NCBI GenBank assembly: GCA_022707885.1
Contig: JAKIZT010000002.1
Span: 1-34,457 of the forward strand
Direction of reading: 5' to 3'
DNA from: Caldisericales bacterium
GTDB lineage: Bacteria > Caldisericota > Caldisericia > JAAYUI01
Length of the DNA: 34,457 nucleotides
Shown: positions 33,804-34,457 of the stretch, piece by piece
Numbering within the stretch: position 1 is the stretch's first letter
Layout: the number at the start of each line of letters is the position of its first letter
Translations under genes and position numbers: made by a program
The notes under the pieces: generated by a model
Database searches by the model: none
Seen by the model: the letters and a program-made list of their open reading frames with translations, nothing else
Told to the model about the DNA's origin: nothing

Positions 33804-34457
33804 TATTTCGGTTGCACCTCAACCCTGTATTCTTTAATTGGGTAACCCTGTTGGTCGGTTATTTCAGAATTTCTTGGGAAAATCTCCTTTGACAGACCTT
33901 TTGACATCATGGCCCTGACCCAGAAGTTGAATGGTTTAGGTTCCTGCGGAGACACCTTGATCATTACCTTTCTTGTCACACCACTACCCCAAGAGTTCCA
34001 CCTGACAATGGCAACAGGGTGAATTGCCCTTATCTGCTGGCCGTCCCTGTGGTCTATAAAGGATCCTGGATAATATACATAGGCAAATGATGGATACTGG
34101 GCCCCAGTATCAGGATCGATTTCAATTACCGCACCTTCCGGGCAGGATATCGCCACTTCCGAAAGGTCAGCATCAGCACCATCATTCCTCACATATACAC
34201 TTAAAACAAAGCTCTCGCCAGCCTTTGGAACCTGCGGCCAGTGTTCTATCTGATAAACAAAGGGCAATGGGCCCTTGTCATCAAGATAAAGCGTTGGTGC
34301 ATTTGTGGTCACACCAGCAAAAATTGTGACCCTTGCTTCAGCGCTCCTGTATGACTGATGAGTGGCCATGACCACCTGTTCACCTTCACCAAGCCCATCA
34401 ATTCTATATTTTCCATAAATATCCGTCTTTGTTAGGTGGCCAGCGCAAGACACTTCT
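33803..34457 (-). CDS. Partial exported-type protein with regulatory-like and Ig-like domains
   Basis: The 5' end lies beyond the window; 217 codons are seen. The visible part begins inside a carboxypeptidase regulatory-like domain (EVSCAGHLTKTDIYGKYRIDGL, the usual G-x-V-x-x-T-D-x-x-G-x-Y pattern), runs through a strand-rich Ig-like domain with PKAGESFVLSVYVRNDGADA, and ends with a domain containing WNSWGSG and FWVRAMMSKG. No enzyme motif is seen. A GTG at 34453 is only an internal codon. It is the first visible gene of a unit whose second gene is the 718-residue propeller protein, joined by a TAATG overlap, so the two likely act together outside the cell. Confidence 0.75.
   Translation of the reverse strand, partial: EVSCAGHLTKTDIYGKYRIDGLGEGEQVVMATHQSYRSAEARVTIFAGVTTNAPTLYLDDKGPLPFVYQIEHWPQVPKAGESFVLSVYVRNDGADADLSEVAISCPEGAVIEIDPDTGAQYPSFAYVYYPGSFIDHRDGQQIRAIHPVAIVRWNSWGSGVTRKVMIKVSPQEPKPFNFWVRAMMSKGLSKEIFPRNSEITDQQGYPIKEYRVEVQPK

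Noticed and set aside
34451..34453. GTG at 34453 as a start codon
   Set aside because: The frame stays open to the window edge and the codon lies inside a regulatory-like domain, so the gene is cut by the window rather than starting here.

Overview
The window is 34.5 kb of bacterial chromosome, roughly 45% GC by eye, densely coded on both strands. It carries ordinary housekeeping genes (tuf, pyrG, uvrA, five tRNAs), peptide and amino-acid catabolism (prolyl oligopeptidase, a secreted M14 carboxypeptidase, ornithine aminotransferase, an iron alcohol dehydrogenase) and an unusually large set of secreted multidomain proteins. No phage, insertion sequence, CRISPR array or plasmid function was seen. 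The copper-amine-oxidase-like stalk domains, PEGA, cohesin and GerMN domains and the peptide-degrading genes suggest an anaerobic, peptide-using bacterium of a poorly cultured lineage. A Caldisericota-like or similar deep-branching group is one guess, held at low confidence because no taxonomic search could be run.

Layout. 1-784 (minus): tRNA-fMet, tRNA-Thr and the 5' part of tuf, which has an internal deletion and frameshift. 975-3023: cytosolic prolyl oligopeptidase. 3081-4963 (minus): tRNA-Gly, a small membrane protein and a nucleotide-sugar dehydrogenase. 5058-12901 (plus): flavin reductase-like protein, tRNA-Tyr, a DUF3795-type Cys-rich protein, a MATE exporter, an NptA-type Na/phosphate transporter with a PhoU tail coupled to a radical SAM protein, a double GNAT protein, tRNA-Thr(CGT) and ornithine aminotransferase. 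12970-23178 (minus): a 1388-aa exported repeat protein, and upstream of it a tight set of iron alcohol dehydrogenase, a 1061-aa stalk/PEGA/cohesin protein and a PQQ-type propeller protein. 23245-26213 (plus): a triple-GerMN membrane protein coupled to a secreted carboxypeptidase T-like enzyme. 26203-26931 (minus): a lipoprotein. 27018-31690 (plus): pyrG and uvrA. 31647-34457 (minus): a second propeller/stalk exported protein and a cut-off regulatory-like/Ig-type protein.

Two themes stand out. First, about 17 kb encodes exported proteins built from a shared kit: 7- or 8-bladed-type propellers, Ig-like repeats, stalk domains, PEGA, cohesin and GerMN. They look like parts of one cell-surface system, but no function can be assigned from sequence alone. 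Second, several genes without a Shine-Dalgarno sequence have a good sigma70-type promoter whose -10 box ends only 6-9 nt before the start codon, implying leaderless mRNAs. At three divergent intergenic regions the two opposing -35 boxes form an inverted repeat. At 23208-23213 a single self-complementary hexamer appears to serve both directions. This promoter geometry is the most unusual signal I could find.
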